Assembly: GCA_964454005.1 (NCBI GenBank)
Contig: CAYVQE010000002.1
Coordinates: forward strand, 58,934 to 122,933
Length of the DNA: 64,000 bases
Origin: CAYVQE01 sp964454005
GTDB lineage: Bacteria; Myxococcota; B64-G9
Reading direction: 5' to 3'
A program made the position numbers and the translations under genes. The notes beneath the pieces were generated by a model. The model worked only from the letters and a program-made list of their open reading frames with translations, made no database searches and had not been told where the DNA came from. This document shows, piece after piece, positions 9,935 through 18,607 of this stretch. Position 1 is the stretch's first letter. The number at the start of each line of letters is the position of its first letter.

Positions 9935-9959
9935 GGGGTGTCCGGATTCCGGACACCCC
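9935..9959. terminator. Perfect 11-bp stem hairpin after the DUF3467 gene
   Basis: GGGGTGTCCGG-ATT-CCGGACACCCC starts 6 bases after the DUF3467 stop codon on the minus strand. The stem is very stable but no T-tract follows on either strand. It may be a rho-independent-like terminator without a U-run, an mRNA 3' stabiliser, or a palindromic protein site. Confidence 0.45.
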
Positions 9960-9965
9960 CCCCGG

Positions 9966-10271
9966 TCAATGCAGGATTTCGTCGTGCGGTCCAGCGCCCG
10001 AGATGTCGATGGTGCCGAAGCGGCTCTCGTAGCGCTCCACGTTGTCCTGCAGCGCCTTGAGCAGCCGCTTGGTGTGCTTGGGGCTGGATAGGATGCGGGC
10101 GCGCACCTTGGCCTTGGGCTGCTGGGGCTGGACGAAGATGAAGTCCATGACGAACTCGGTCTCGGTGTGGTTGACCAGGGCCAGGTTCACATAGGCCCCC
10201 TGGGCCATGTCGTCGTCGAGCTGGATCTGCAGGTTGACCTTCTTGCCCTGCTTGTCGTTCTGTTCAGCCAT
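9966..10271 (-). CDS. DUF3467 family protein
   Basis: A 101-residue protein matching the DUF3467 pattern almost end to end: QIQLDDDMAQGAYVNLALVN, then TEFVMDFIFVQPQQPKAKVR, then SPKHTKRLLKALQDNVERYE and FGTI. These small proteins are widespread and uncharacterised; the fold is predicted beta-rich. The ATG at 10271 follows GGGAGGCG; a longer frame (to 10376) adds 35 unconserved residues. It is divergent from the giant TPR gene across a 218-base spacer, and a strong hairpin follows its stop. Confidence 0.85.
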   Translation of the reverse strand: MAEQNDKQGKKVNLQIQLDDDMAQGAYVNLALVNHTETEFVMDFIFVQPQQPKAKVRARILSSPKHTKRLLKALQDNVERYESRFGTIDISGAGPHDEILH

Positions 10272-10375
10272 GCCGCCTCCCAGTGCGGTGGTCGGTACTC
10301 GAAGGATCCCGACACCCGCCAGTCGTCGGGTGAGCGCCAATTGTAGCAGAGCAGCGGAATCGATCCCAGCCGGCA

Positions 10376-10404
10376 TTGACTTGGCGCGCGCCGCTCAGTA
10401 CCAT
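10376..10404 (+). promoter_or_regulatory. Promoter of the giant TPR gene
   Basis: TTGACT (10376-10381), 17 bases, TACCAT (10399-10404). Transcription would begin near 10411, leaving a leader of about 80 bases to the proposed ATC start at 10490. This placement supports translation starting well before the first canonical codon at 10637. Confidence 0.55.
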
Positions 10405-10474
10405 TTTCAGCGCCTCCATCCAGGGGCGCGTCCAGGATCGTTCCTCCGTCCGGCCCCGCACCTGCGGCCGCGGT

Positions 10475-10492
10475 GGAAGGAGTTGAGCCATC
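10475..10492 (+). promoter_or_regulatory. Strong ribosome binding site before an apparent ATC start codon
   Basis: GGAAGGAG (10475-10482) is followed after seven bases by ATC (10490-10492). An in-frame TGA at 10484-10486 closes the frame just upstream, so ATC is the only start candidate within normal distance of this ribosome site. Confidence 0.5.
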
Positions 10493-13400
10493 AAGGCCCG
10501 CGATCTCCAGAAGCTACAGCAGCGCCTCGAACAAGACCCGGCCGATGAAGAGGCCTTCGTCCGCCTGTGGGACCACCACGTCGCCGCCGAGGACTGGCAG
10601 GCCACCGCCGACCTGCTGGCCGGCCGGATCGAATCGTTGACCGACGATCGCGAGCGGGTGCGCGCGCTGCTCAAGCTGGCCAACCTGCTCGACGACAAGC
10701 TCGGCGACATGAACGCCGCGGTCGATGCCTACCACCGGGTGCTGGCCGTCGATCCCGACAACCGGCGCGCCCTGTGGGCGCTGGGCGTGCTGTACCACGA
10801 TCTCGAGGACTGGGAGAAGGTCATCGAGATCTACCTGCTGCGCATCGGTCTGGCAGAGAGCCTGGAGGAGAAGCTCACCCTGCGCTCGCAGCTGGCGGCC
10901 ATCTACGAGCAGCGGCTGCAGCAGGAGGACCGGGCCCTGATGGAATACATCCGGGCGGCCCGGCTGGCGCCGCAGAACGTGCGCATCCTGCTCAACATGG
11001 AGCAGCTGGCCACCCGGACCGAATCCTTCCGCGAGCTGCTGGCGGTCTACGAGGACGTGGTCGAACGCATCGAGCGGATGGAGCTGCGGGTAGCGCTGTA
11101 TCTCAAGCTGGCGCGGCTCTATACCATCCACCTCGAAGACGAGCAGACCGCCGCCGGCTACTACGACCGCGCCCTCGAGCTGGCCACCGGCCAGCCCGAC
11201 ATGCTGTTCTCCATCTCCAACATCTACGGCGAGGAGGAGGAGTGGGAGGAGTTGATCGCCACCTACACCCAGCTCATCCGCCACGCCGAGGCGCCAGAGA
11301 TCAAGACGCGCCTGCGCCGCGAGGTGGCCCGGCTCTACCGCCAGGGGCTCGATGACCCGGCCGCGGCCTTTTACGAGCTGGTTCGGGTGGCGCGCTACAA
11401 CCCGGCCGAGCCCGGGCTGGTCGACGAGCTGTTCGTCCTGGGCACCGAGACCGAACGCCACCTCGAGCTGGCCGCGGTGCTCGAGGACATCGGCCCGCGA
11501 TTGGAGTCGACCGCGGCCAAGGTGGCCCTCTACTCCCGCCTGGCGCGGCTGCACCTGGAGGACCTGCAGAACGCCGAGCAGGCCCGCGCCGTCATCGGCC
11601 GGGCGCTGGAACTCGATCCGACCGACCTGTCCGCCCAGCTGGTGCGCTTCGATCTGCTCGAGGCCGGACGCGAGTACGAGGCGCTGGCCCGGTCCCTCGA
11701 CGAGCTGCTGGCCCGCGGCGGGCTGCCCGGCGAGGTGACCAAGCAGCAACGCCGGCGCCTGGCCCGCCTGTACGAGGAAAAGCTGGGCCAGCGCGAGCGG
11801 GCGGTGGAGCTGTACCGCGAGAACATGCGCGAGCCCGACGAGCCCGACGGCGGCGAGGAGCGCCGGGAAATCCTGGAGCAGCTGTACCGGCGCCAGGGCA
11901 TGTTCGAGGAGCTGCTCAAGCTGCTGGCCGCCCGGGCCAAGGAGTCCGAGGACCCGCAGGAGCTGACCGCGATCGCCATCGAGATGGCCGAGGTGTACGA
12001 GAAGCAGCTCGACCAGCCGGAGCGGGCCTTCTTCGAACTGCTGCGCGCGGCGCGGCAGAACCCGGGTGCGCGGACGCTGCTCGATGAGCTGTTCCGGGTG
12101 GGCCAGGCCGCCGGCCTGGAGACCGAGCTGATCGCGGTCTGCACCGACCTCGGCGGCGCGCTCGACGATCCGGCCGCGGCCGAGCTGCAGGTGCGCCTGG
12201 CGCTGGCGCTGGAGACCATGGGCAATCCCGAGGATGCGGCCGAGCACTACGAGCGGGCGCTGTTGCTCGACCCGGTGCAACCGGTGGCTTACCAGAAGCT
12301 GCGCGCTCGAGCCGAGAACCATTTCCAATGGGATCAGGTGGTGGAGATCGATCTGGTGCGCGCGGCGCGCATTACCGATCCGCGCGATAAGGTCGAGCTG
12401 CTGTTGACCGCGGCCGAGCTGCTCGAGGAGCGGCTGGCCGACGCGGGCCGGGCCGCCGACGTCTACGACCGGGTGCTCTCGCTCGAGCCCGAATCGGCGG
12501 CCGCGGTCAAGGCCCTGGCGCGGCTGCGCGGTGAGGCGGCCCGGGCGCTGACCGCCCAAAGCCAGGCCGCAGCGCCAGCCGCGTCCGGCACCGAGACACC
12601 GGAAGAAACGGAAGAGGCAACGGGGACGCAAGACGACGTGGCCGAGGTGGTCTCGCCGCCGGCCGCCCCGGCGACCCCGGTTCCCGACGAAGAGGAGCCG
12701 GCCGAGGTGGTCTCGCCGCCGCGACCGCCCGTCGAGCCGGAGCCGGCGCTCGATGGACGCCAGATCGATCAGGGCGGCGAAGAGGAAGAGGAGCTCGAAG
12801 AGGTCACCGACGTGGTCACCCTGCCCCGGCGCGGGGGCCGCAGCGGCGGGGCCGAGCCCCGGCCCTGGGAAGACCGCGAGCCGACGGTGGTCGACGCTCC
12901 GCCGCCACAGGCGGCGGAGCGCCCGCCGAAGCCTCCGGCGAAGGCGGGCACCACAGCAAGCAAACCCGAAACCACCCAAGAACCTCCAACCGAACCGCCC
13001 CCGCCGCAGGCTACGGCGGTCAAGACCGAACCCGAACCGGAGCCGAAACCCGAGCCGGAACCGGAGCCACCACCCCCGCCGCAGGCTACGGCGGTCAGGA
13101 CCGAACCCGAACCGGAGCCGAAACCGGAGCCGAAACCGGAGCCACCGCCCCCGCCGCAGGCTACGGCGGTCAGGACCGAACCCGAACCGGAGCCGAAACC
13201 GGAGCCGGAAGCCGAAGCCGAGCCGCCGCCTGCGCCTGAGGCTGCGGCCGGGAGGGAGGAGCTGCTCGACGCCGGGGACTACGATCCCGATCTCGACACC
13301 GGCCCGCTGGAGGAGGAGGGCACCCGGCCGGCGGCCGCGCCCGATCCGGTCGAGGCCATGCAGCGCATCGTCGAGGCCGACCCGGCCGATGCCGGCAGCT

Positions 13401-16400
13401 GGGAGAAGCTGGCCGAGCACATCCAGCAGCGCGACGGCGACGAGGCGGCCTTCGCCGCGCTCGAGGGCGGGATCGAGCAGGTTCCCGCCGCCGCGGACCG
13501 CGCCCGGCTGCTGCGCCGCATGTCGCTGCTGGCGCGCTCGTCCGGGCTGCGGTTGCGGCTCGGCGAGCGGCTCGAAGCGATCGAGCGGCTCGATGACGCC
13601 GAGTCGTCCTACCGCAGCGTGCTGCGCTCCGAACCCGCCCAACCAGCGGCGCTCGACGGCCTGGAGCGCATCTACCGCAGCCGCGGCGCCCTGGACCGCT
13701 ACGACGCCATCCTGACCCGGTCGCTCAACGGGGTGACCGATGCGCCCAGCAAGCAGGCGCTGCTGCACCGCCGCGCCGCGCTGCGCCACCGGGAGCTCGA
13801 CCGCGACGACGACGCGCTGGCCGATCTGGAACAGCTGTTGCTGATCGACGACGGCGATCGCGAGGCGCTGGCCTCGAGCGAGGACATCCTGGAGAGCCGC
13901 GGCCGCTACGACCAGCTGATCCAGGCCTACCAGCGCCACCTGCCCTTCAGCCTGACCACCGCCGAGCGGGTCGACCTGTTGTGCGCCATCGCCATCCTGT
14001 ACGAGAACCAGCTCGGCAACAGCGACGAGGCCATCGTCCACTACCGCAAAGCCCTGGAAGAGGATCCCGGCCACTGCTCGGCGCTCGACTCGCTGGTCGG
14101 GCTGCTCGAACGCCGCCGCGACTGGCTGGGCGCCATCGAGGTGCTCGGCCCGGCCATCGAGCGGATCGACGATGTGGATCTGGCCGGCGAACTCCACTGC
14201 CGCATGGGCAAGATCCTGGAGGAGCAGCTGCTGCGGCCCGAGGAGGCCGAGGCGGCCTACCGCCGGGCGATCGACCGCGAGCGACCGAACCCGGACGCGC
14301 TGCTGGCGCTGCGCAGCCTGGCCCGGCGCCGCGGCGATTGGGTCGAGGTCATCCGACTGGGCAAGCTGCGGCTGACCGCGATCGAAGACCCCGAGCAGCG
14401 CTCCGAGCAGCTGCTGGATCTGGCGCGGATCTGGCGCGATCGGCTGGACAACCAGGCCGCCGCGTTGGACTGCTACGAGCAGCTGCTCGAAATCGATCCG
14501 GATAACCTGGAGGCCACCCGCGAAGTGGCCGGCCGCCGGTTCGAGGCGAAGCACCACGCCGAAGCCCACCAGCTGCTGGCTCGCCTGGCCGAGCGCGGCT
14601 CGGCCCAGGGGTTGGAAGCCGGAGAGCTGGCCGGGGTGCAGCTGAAGCTGGCCCAGACGGCGGAGGCGCTGGAGCGGCAGGACGAGGCCGGACAGGCCTA
14701 CGAACGCGCCCTGGAACTGGCGCCGACCGACCACGAGTTGCTGACCCAGTACGGCTACTTCCTGGCCCGACAAGAGCGGTGGCAGCGGGCGGTTGAGCTC
14801 TACGCCGCGCTGCTGGAGCGCCACGGCGCGTCCATGGAGCCCGAAGAGGTGGCCGATCTGCGCTGCTTGATGGCCCAGGGCCACGACAAGCTGGGCCAAC
14901 CCGAGCGGGCCGCCGCCCAGTACCGGCTGGCGCTCGAGGCCAATCCGCGCCACCTGCCCGCCCTGCGGGCGTCGATCGAGCTGGCCCATCAGCTCGGCCG
15001 GGTGCGCGACAGCGTGGAACTGCTGGGCCGGCTACGCCAGCTGTTGCCCTCGCCGACCAGCCGGATGAAACTGTCGATCCAGATCGGTGACCTGCTGGCC
15101 GGCCGGTTGCACGATCCGCAGGGGGCGGCCGAAGCTTACCAGGAGGCGCTCGAGCAGGAGCCCAACAACTCAGAGTTGCTCGAGAAGCTGCGCCGCAGCC
15201 TGGTCCACGCCGAACGCTTCTCCGAGGCGGTCGCGGTGCTCGGCCGGCTGGCCCACCTGGCCGAGACCGACCGCCAGCGGGCCCGCTACCTGCGCATCGC
15301 CGGCGACATCCAGCGCGAGCGGCTGGACGACGATCGGGCCGCGCTCGACTCCTACCTGGCGGCGCTGGACGCGGCCCCGTTGGACAAGCGGGCCAACGCG
15401 GCCGCGGTCAAGATCCTCAACCGGCTGCGCGATTGGCCCCGGCTGGCGCGGCTGTACGAAGAGCAGCTGCAGCGGTTGCCGCCGCCCATCGCCGGGCAGG
15501 ACGATCGCCGGCTGGGCATTTTGACCGAGCTGGTCGAACTCTACCGCTACCGGCTCGAGGACCGCCAGCGGGCCATCGGCGCCTGCGAGCAGCTGCTGGC
15601 CATCGATCCGGGCCGGATCAAGGTGCGCGAAGATTTGGCGCGCCTGTCCGAGATGCAGGGCGATACGGATCGGGCCATCGAGCTGCACCGGTCTTTGATC
15701 GCCGACAGCCCCTTCTCGGTCGACTCCTACCACGCCCTGCGCCGCATCTACGAGACGCGCGGCCAGGCGGACCGCACCCTGTGTCTGGCCGCCACCCTGG
15801 CCTTTCTGGACGAGGCGGACGCCGACGAGCAGGCCCTGCACAACGAGCACCGCCACGCCCTGCCCATTCCGGTGGGCCGGCGGATGAACGAGGCATTGTA
15901 CAACCGCCACCTGCTGCATCCCAACGCCGCCGGTCTGCTGGGCGAGATGCTCAGCTTCGCCGCCGACTTCGCCCGCACGCTGTTCAGCGTCGAGCACAAG
16001 GAATTCAAGCTGCGCAGCCGCGATCGGCTGAATCTGCAAAGGCCGGACGACAAGCTGGCCGAGGTCATCCGCGGCGCGCTCGCGCTGCTCGGGCTGCCGG
16101 CGCCCGAGTTCTACAGCAAGGGCGGGTTCATCAAGGGCATCATGGCGGTCAACACCTCACCGGTGGCCGTGCTCTACTCCGAGGACGCCGTCCGGCGGGC
16201 CACCGTGCCCGAGCTGCGCTTCATGGTGGCCCGCGCGCTGGCCTTTACCCGACCCGAAAACCTGCTGGCCGCCAGCCTGACGCCGAAGCAGCTGCGCACC
16301 CTGCTCGAGGCCATGGTCGAGCTGGCTTTTCCGGGCGGCCCCATCCATCCGGTGGCCGAGGAGGTGACCGGCCTGGCGCGCAAGCTGCAACGCCAGATAC

Positions 16401-16678
16401 CGGAGCGCAAGCAAGAGCGGCTGCTGCAGCTGGCCGACCAGTACCGCGGGCTGGCGGAGGAGCTGTCGATCCGGGACTGGCTCGAGGGCGTCGAGCACAG
16501 CTGCAACCGGGCCGGCCTGGCCTTCAGCGGCGACCTCGAGGCCGCGGTGCAGGTGCTCAAGGCCGCGCGCGTGGTCAGCCCTTCCGGCTCGCACCGGTCG
16601 TTGATCCGCGAATTGATCTTCTACTCGATCTCCGAGGACTACTTCGCCCTGCGCGAAGCGCTGCAGGCGGCCATCTGA
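10490..16678 (+). CDS. Giant TPR-repeat protein with central Pro/Glu-rich linker
   Basis: About 2062 residues if started at the ATC at 10490; the first ATG/GTG/TTG in frame is a TTG at 10637 with no ribosome site. The 49 codons before that TTG already read as TPR helices (AEDWQATADLLAGRIE), so the gene clearly begins earlier. An N-terminal block of TPR/HAT-like repeats (to about residue 685) is followed by an acidic, Pro/Glu-rich disordered linker (about 687-920) with three 25-residue tandem repeats. A second long TPR block runs to about 1800, and a C-terminal region of about 260 residues (FKLRSRDRLNLQR, FYSKGGFIKGI) is unassigned. No signal peptide is seen, so it is probably a cytoplasmic scaffold. 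A TMTC-like membrane protein gene follows 22 bases after its stop. Confidence 0.85.
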   Translation: MKARDLQKLQQRLEQDPADEEAFVRLWDHHVAAEDWQATADLLAGRIESLTDDRERVRALLKLANLLDDKLGDMNAAVDAYHRVLAVDPDNRRALWALGVLYHDLEDWEKVIEIYLLRIGLAESLEEKLTLRSQLAAIYEQRLQQEDRALMEYIRAARLAPQNVRILLNMEQLATRTESFRELLAVYEDVVERIERMELRVALYLKLARLYTIHLEDEQTAAGYYDRALELATGQPDMLFSISNIYGEEEEWEELIATYTQLIRHAEAPEIKTRLRREVARLYRQGLDDPAAAFYELVRVARYNPAEPGLVDELFVLGTETERHLELAAVLEDIGPRLESTAAKVALYSRLARLHLEDLQNAEQARAVIGRALELDPTDLSAQLVRFDLLEAGREYEALARSLDELLARGGLPGEVTKQQRRRLARLYEEKLGQRERAVELYRENMREPDEPDGGEERREILEQLYRRQGMFEELLKLLAARAKESEDPQELTAIAIEMAEVYEKQLDQPERAFFELLRAARQNPGARTLLDELFRVGQAAGLETELIAVCTDLGGALDDPAAAELQVRLALALETMGNPEDAAEHYERALLLDPVQPVAYQKLRARAENHFQWDQVVEIDLVRAARITDPRDKVELLLTAAELLEERLADAGRAADVYDRVLSLEPESAAAVKALARLRGEAARALTAQSQAAAPAASGTETPEETEEATGTQDDVAEVVSPPAAPATPVPDEEEPAEVVSPPRPPVEPEPALDGRQIDQGGEEEEELEEVTDVVTLPRRGGRSGGAEPRPWEDREPTVVDAPPPQAAERPPKPPAKAGTTASKPETTQEPPTEPPPPQATAVKTEPEPEPKPEPEPEPPPPPQATAVRTEPEPEPKPEPKPEPPPPPQATAVRTEPEPEPKPEPEAEAEPPPAPEAAAGREELLDAGDYDPDLDTGPLEEEGTRPAAAPDPVEAMQRIVEADPADAGSWEKLAEHIQQRDGDEAAFAALEGGIEQVPAAADRARLLRRMSLLARSSGLRLRLGERLEAIERLDDAESSYRSVLRSEPAQPAALDGLERIYRSRGALDRYDAILTRSLNGVTDAPSKQALLHRRAALRHRELDRDDDALADLEQLLLIDDGDREALASSEDILESRGRYDQLIQAYQRHLPFSLTTAERVDLLCAIAILYENQLGNSDEAIVHYRKALEEDPGHCSALDSLVGLLERRRDWLGAIEVLGPAIERIDDVDLAGELHCRMGKILEEQLLRPEEAEAAYRRAIDRERPNPDALLALRSLARRRGDWVEVIRLGKLRLTAIEDPEQRSEQLLDLARIWRDRLDNQAAALDCYEQLLEIDPDNLEATREVAGRRFEAKHHAEAHQLLARLAERGSAQGLEAGELAGVQLKLAQTAEALERQDEAGQAYERALELAPTDHELLTQYGYFLARQERWQRAVELYAALLERHGASMEPEEVADLRCLMAQGHDKLGQPERAAAQYRLALEANPRHLPALRASIELAHQLGRVRDSVELLGRLRQLLPSPTSRMKLSIQIGDLLAGRLHDPQGAAEAYQEALEQEPNNSELLEKLRRSLVHAERFSEAVAVLGRLAHLAETDRQRARYLRIAGDIQRERLDDDRAALDSYLAALDAAPLDKRANAAAVKILNRLRDWPRLARLYEEQLQRLPPPIAGQDDRRLGILTELVELYRYRLEDRQRAIGACEQLLAIDPGRIKVREDLARLSEMQGDTDRAIELHRSLIADSPFSVDSYHALRRIYETRGQADRTLCLAATLAFLDEADADEQALHNEHRHALPIPVGRRMNEALYNRHLLHPNAAGLLGEMLSFAADFARTLFSVEHKEFKLRSRDRLNLQRPDDKLAEVIRGALALLGLPAPEFYSKGGFIKGIMAVNTSPVAVLYSEDAVRRATVPELRFMVARALAFTRPENLLAASLTPKQLRTLLEAMVELAFPGGPIHPVAEEVTGLARKLQRQIPERKQERLLQLADQYRGLAEELSIRDWLEGVEHSCNRAGLAFSGDLEAAVQVLKAARVVSPSGSHRSLIRELIFYSISEDYFALREALQAAI
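12998..13222 (+). repeat. Three 75-bp tandem repeats in the TPR gene linker
   Basis: Three units of exactly 75 bases begin at 12998, 13073 and 13148. Each encodes 25 residues of the form PPPQATAV(K/R)TEPEPEPKPEP. The units are nearly identical, which points to recent duplication or recombination. Upstream, a 21-base segment (starting 12640 and 12703) is also repeated at a 63-base distance. Confidence 0.85.
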
Positions 16679-16700
16679 GCGCCCGGGCACCGAGCGGTCG

Positions 16701-18554
16701 ATGCGCCCCCCTCCCTTGTGGCTCTCCGCCGCGCTGATCGCGGCCACGGTCGGGTTGGTCTACCACGACAGCCTGGATCATCCCTTCGTCTGGACCGATC
16801 ACGCCGAGATCGAGCAGGGTGCGCTGGTGCCCGGCGACCTCGAGGAGCTGGGCCGCATGTGGCTGCTGAGCAAGGGCCGCGCCAAGCCGACCGCCCGCGC
16901 GGCCTACGCCACCAGCGACCCGGCGCGGCGCCGCTGGGACTACTGGCGCCCGGTCAAGGCAATGACCTACGGGCTGGACCAGGCCGTCGGCGACGGCCGG
17001 CCCTGGAGCTACCACCTGACCAACCTGCTGCTGCACGCCGGCGCCTGCCTGGCGCTGCTGCTGGCACTGCGCCGCATCGCCGGGGAGCGCTGGCCGGGCG
17101 TGGCCGAGGGGGTGGCCCTGCTGCAGGCGGTGGCGCCGCTGCACGTCGAGGCGGTGGCCTGGATCAGCGCTCGCTCCGACGTGCTGGTGGCCGGCTGCGG
17201 CTGGCTGGCGGTCTGGGCGATGCTGCGCGGCCGCGGCGCCACGAACGCGCCGCGCGCCTGGGTCTGGCGCGCCGCGTCCGCGCTGCTGCTGGTGCTGGCG
17301 ATCGGCGCCAAGGAGACCGGGCTGATGTGGGTGGGCATCCTGGCGGTGGTCTCCGCATTGATCGCCGCTCCGGCCCGGCCCCGCCACCGGTTGGGACAGG
17401 GGCCAGCGGGCCACGGCGACCAGAACCGCTCCGCCGGCCGGCGGGCAGCGAGTGGCTGGCCAGCAAGGCTCTGGGCTTTTGATGGCGTCTGGCGCCGGCT
17501 GCTGCGCGACTGCGGGCTGCCGGCGGCGGCGGCGGCGGCGATCGCGGTGTGGCGCCTGGTCGCGGTGGGCGACATCCAGCTCGCCGCGATGGGCGGCGAG
17601 CGCGTGCTGGGCTTCTGGAGCGTGCTCGACCTGCTGGCGCACAACCTGTTCCACAGCTTCGTGCCGCTGGGCGGCGGCGTGGCCGATACGGTGCGGCGGG
17701 TGGGCGGCCCGACCGCGGCCGGGCTGGCCGGTGCGCTGCTGCTGGCGGCCTGGTGGTTCGCCGGTTGGCGCCTGCGCCGGGTCCAGCCGCTGGTGCTGAT
17801 CGGAGCGGCGGGCTGGACCTTGGCCATCCTGCCGGTGGCGCAGATCGTCGAGCTGCTGCACCCGCGCGGCGACCGCTACCTGTACCTGCCGGCGGCCTTC
17901 GCCGGGCTGGTCTGGGCCAGCGGCCTGCGGGCGGTGGCCGACCGCTGGGCGCCGGGCGGCTGGCGCCGCGGCCTGGCGGTGCTGCTGCTGGCCGTCGGCC
18001 TGACCGGCCTGGCGGCCGGCGCGCGCGCGGACCTGGCGGACTGGGCCGCTGAGCGGCGCCTGTTCGCCGTGGCCGTGACGCGCCAGCCGCACTGCATCGA
18101 GTGCTGGAACAACCTGGCCTTCGCCGAGGCCCAGGCCGGCCGCTACCGCCGGGCGGTGGCCGCCTGCCGGACGGCGCTGGCGATCGATCGCAGCCGGCTC
18201 CACGGGGCCCGCGATCCGTTCAGCCTGCACTGGATCCTGGCCAAGGCCTTGCTGCTGCTCGACCGCGGCGCCGAGGCGATCGTCCCGCTCGAGCGGATGG
18301 TGGTCCATGCCGGCGCCGCCCCGGCCACCCTGGCCATGCTGGCCGAGGCCTACCTGCAGGCGGGACGGCCGGCCCACGCCCTGGCCGCCGCCGAGCGGGC
18401 GCTGGCCCGGCGGCCCGACGATCGCCGCCTGCGGGCGCTGGTCTACGCGGCCGCCCGCGCCGAGCACGATGCGGGCTTTCCGTGGCTGTTTTGCTTTCCA
18501 GAGGGGTGCTTGCAGCCCGAACGCGGCCGGCCTGGAGTATTCCCGCCCGAATAG
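16701..18554 (+). CDS. TMTC-like GT-C membrane glycosyltransferase with C-terminal TPRs
   Basis: A 617-residue polytopic protein with about nine membrane segments and then TPR helices (residues about 455-590). The N-terminus FVWTDHAEI, the loop YWRPVKAMTYGLDQ, the segment SYHLTNLLLHA and HVEAVAWISARSDVL, and KETGLMW follow the pattern of TMTC/DUF1736-type O-mannosyltransferase-like proteins. These belong to the GT-C superfamily, which uses polyprenyl-phosphate sugars and acts on the outer face of the membrane. The acceptor is unknown. It lies 22 bases after the giant TPR gene and is likely cotranscribed, so the TPR protein may be a partner. Confidence 0.72.
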   Translation: MRPPPLWLSAALIAATVGLVYHDSLDHPFVWTDHAEIEQGALVPGDLEELGRMWLLSKGRAKPTARAAYATSDPARRRWDYWRPVKAMTYGLDQAVGDGRPWSYHLTNLLLHAGACLALLLALRRIAGERWPGVAEGVALLQAVAPLHVEAVAWISARSDVLVAGCGWLAVWAMLRGRGATNAPRAWVWRAASALLLVLAIGAKETGLMWVGILAVVSALIAAPARPRHRLGQGPAGHGDQNRSAGRRAASGWPARLWAFDGVWRRLLRDCGLPAAAAAAIAVWRLVAVGDIQLAAMGGERVLGFWSVLDLLAHNLFHSFVPLGGGVADTVRRVGGPTAAGLAGALLLAAWWFAGWRLRRVQPLVLIGAAGWTLAILPVAQIVELLHPRGDRYLYLPAAFAGLVWASGLRAVADRWAPGGWRRGLAVLLLAVGLTGLAAGARADLADWAAERRLFAVAVTRQPHCIECWNNLAFAEAQAGRYRRAVAACRTALAIDRSRLHGARDPFSLHWILAKALLLLDRGAEAIVPLERMVVHAGAAPATLAMLAEAYLQAGRPAHALAAAERALARRPDDRRLRALVYAAARAEHDAGFPWLFCFPEGCLQPERGRPGVFPPE

Positions 18555-18607
18555 ACTAAACTGAAGTTCCTGGGGGACTTCGGACTAAAAATTTTCGGAC
18601 TATCAGC

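Noticed and set aside
12998..13222. CRISPR-like array
   Set aside because: The repeats are contiguous, in frame and coding, without unique spacers.
10514..14989. A 1491-codon open frame antisense to the giant TPR gene
   Set aside because: It is a shadow of high GC third-position bias; its translation is Gln/Gly/Leu/Arg-rich, low in complexity and has no recognisable domain.
10637..16678. TTG 10637 as start of the TPR gene
   Set aside because: No ribosome site, and the coding character clearly extends upstream to 10490.
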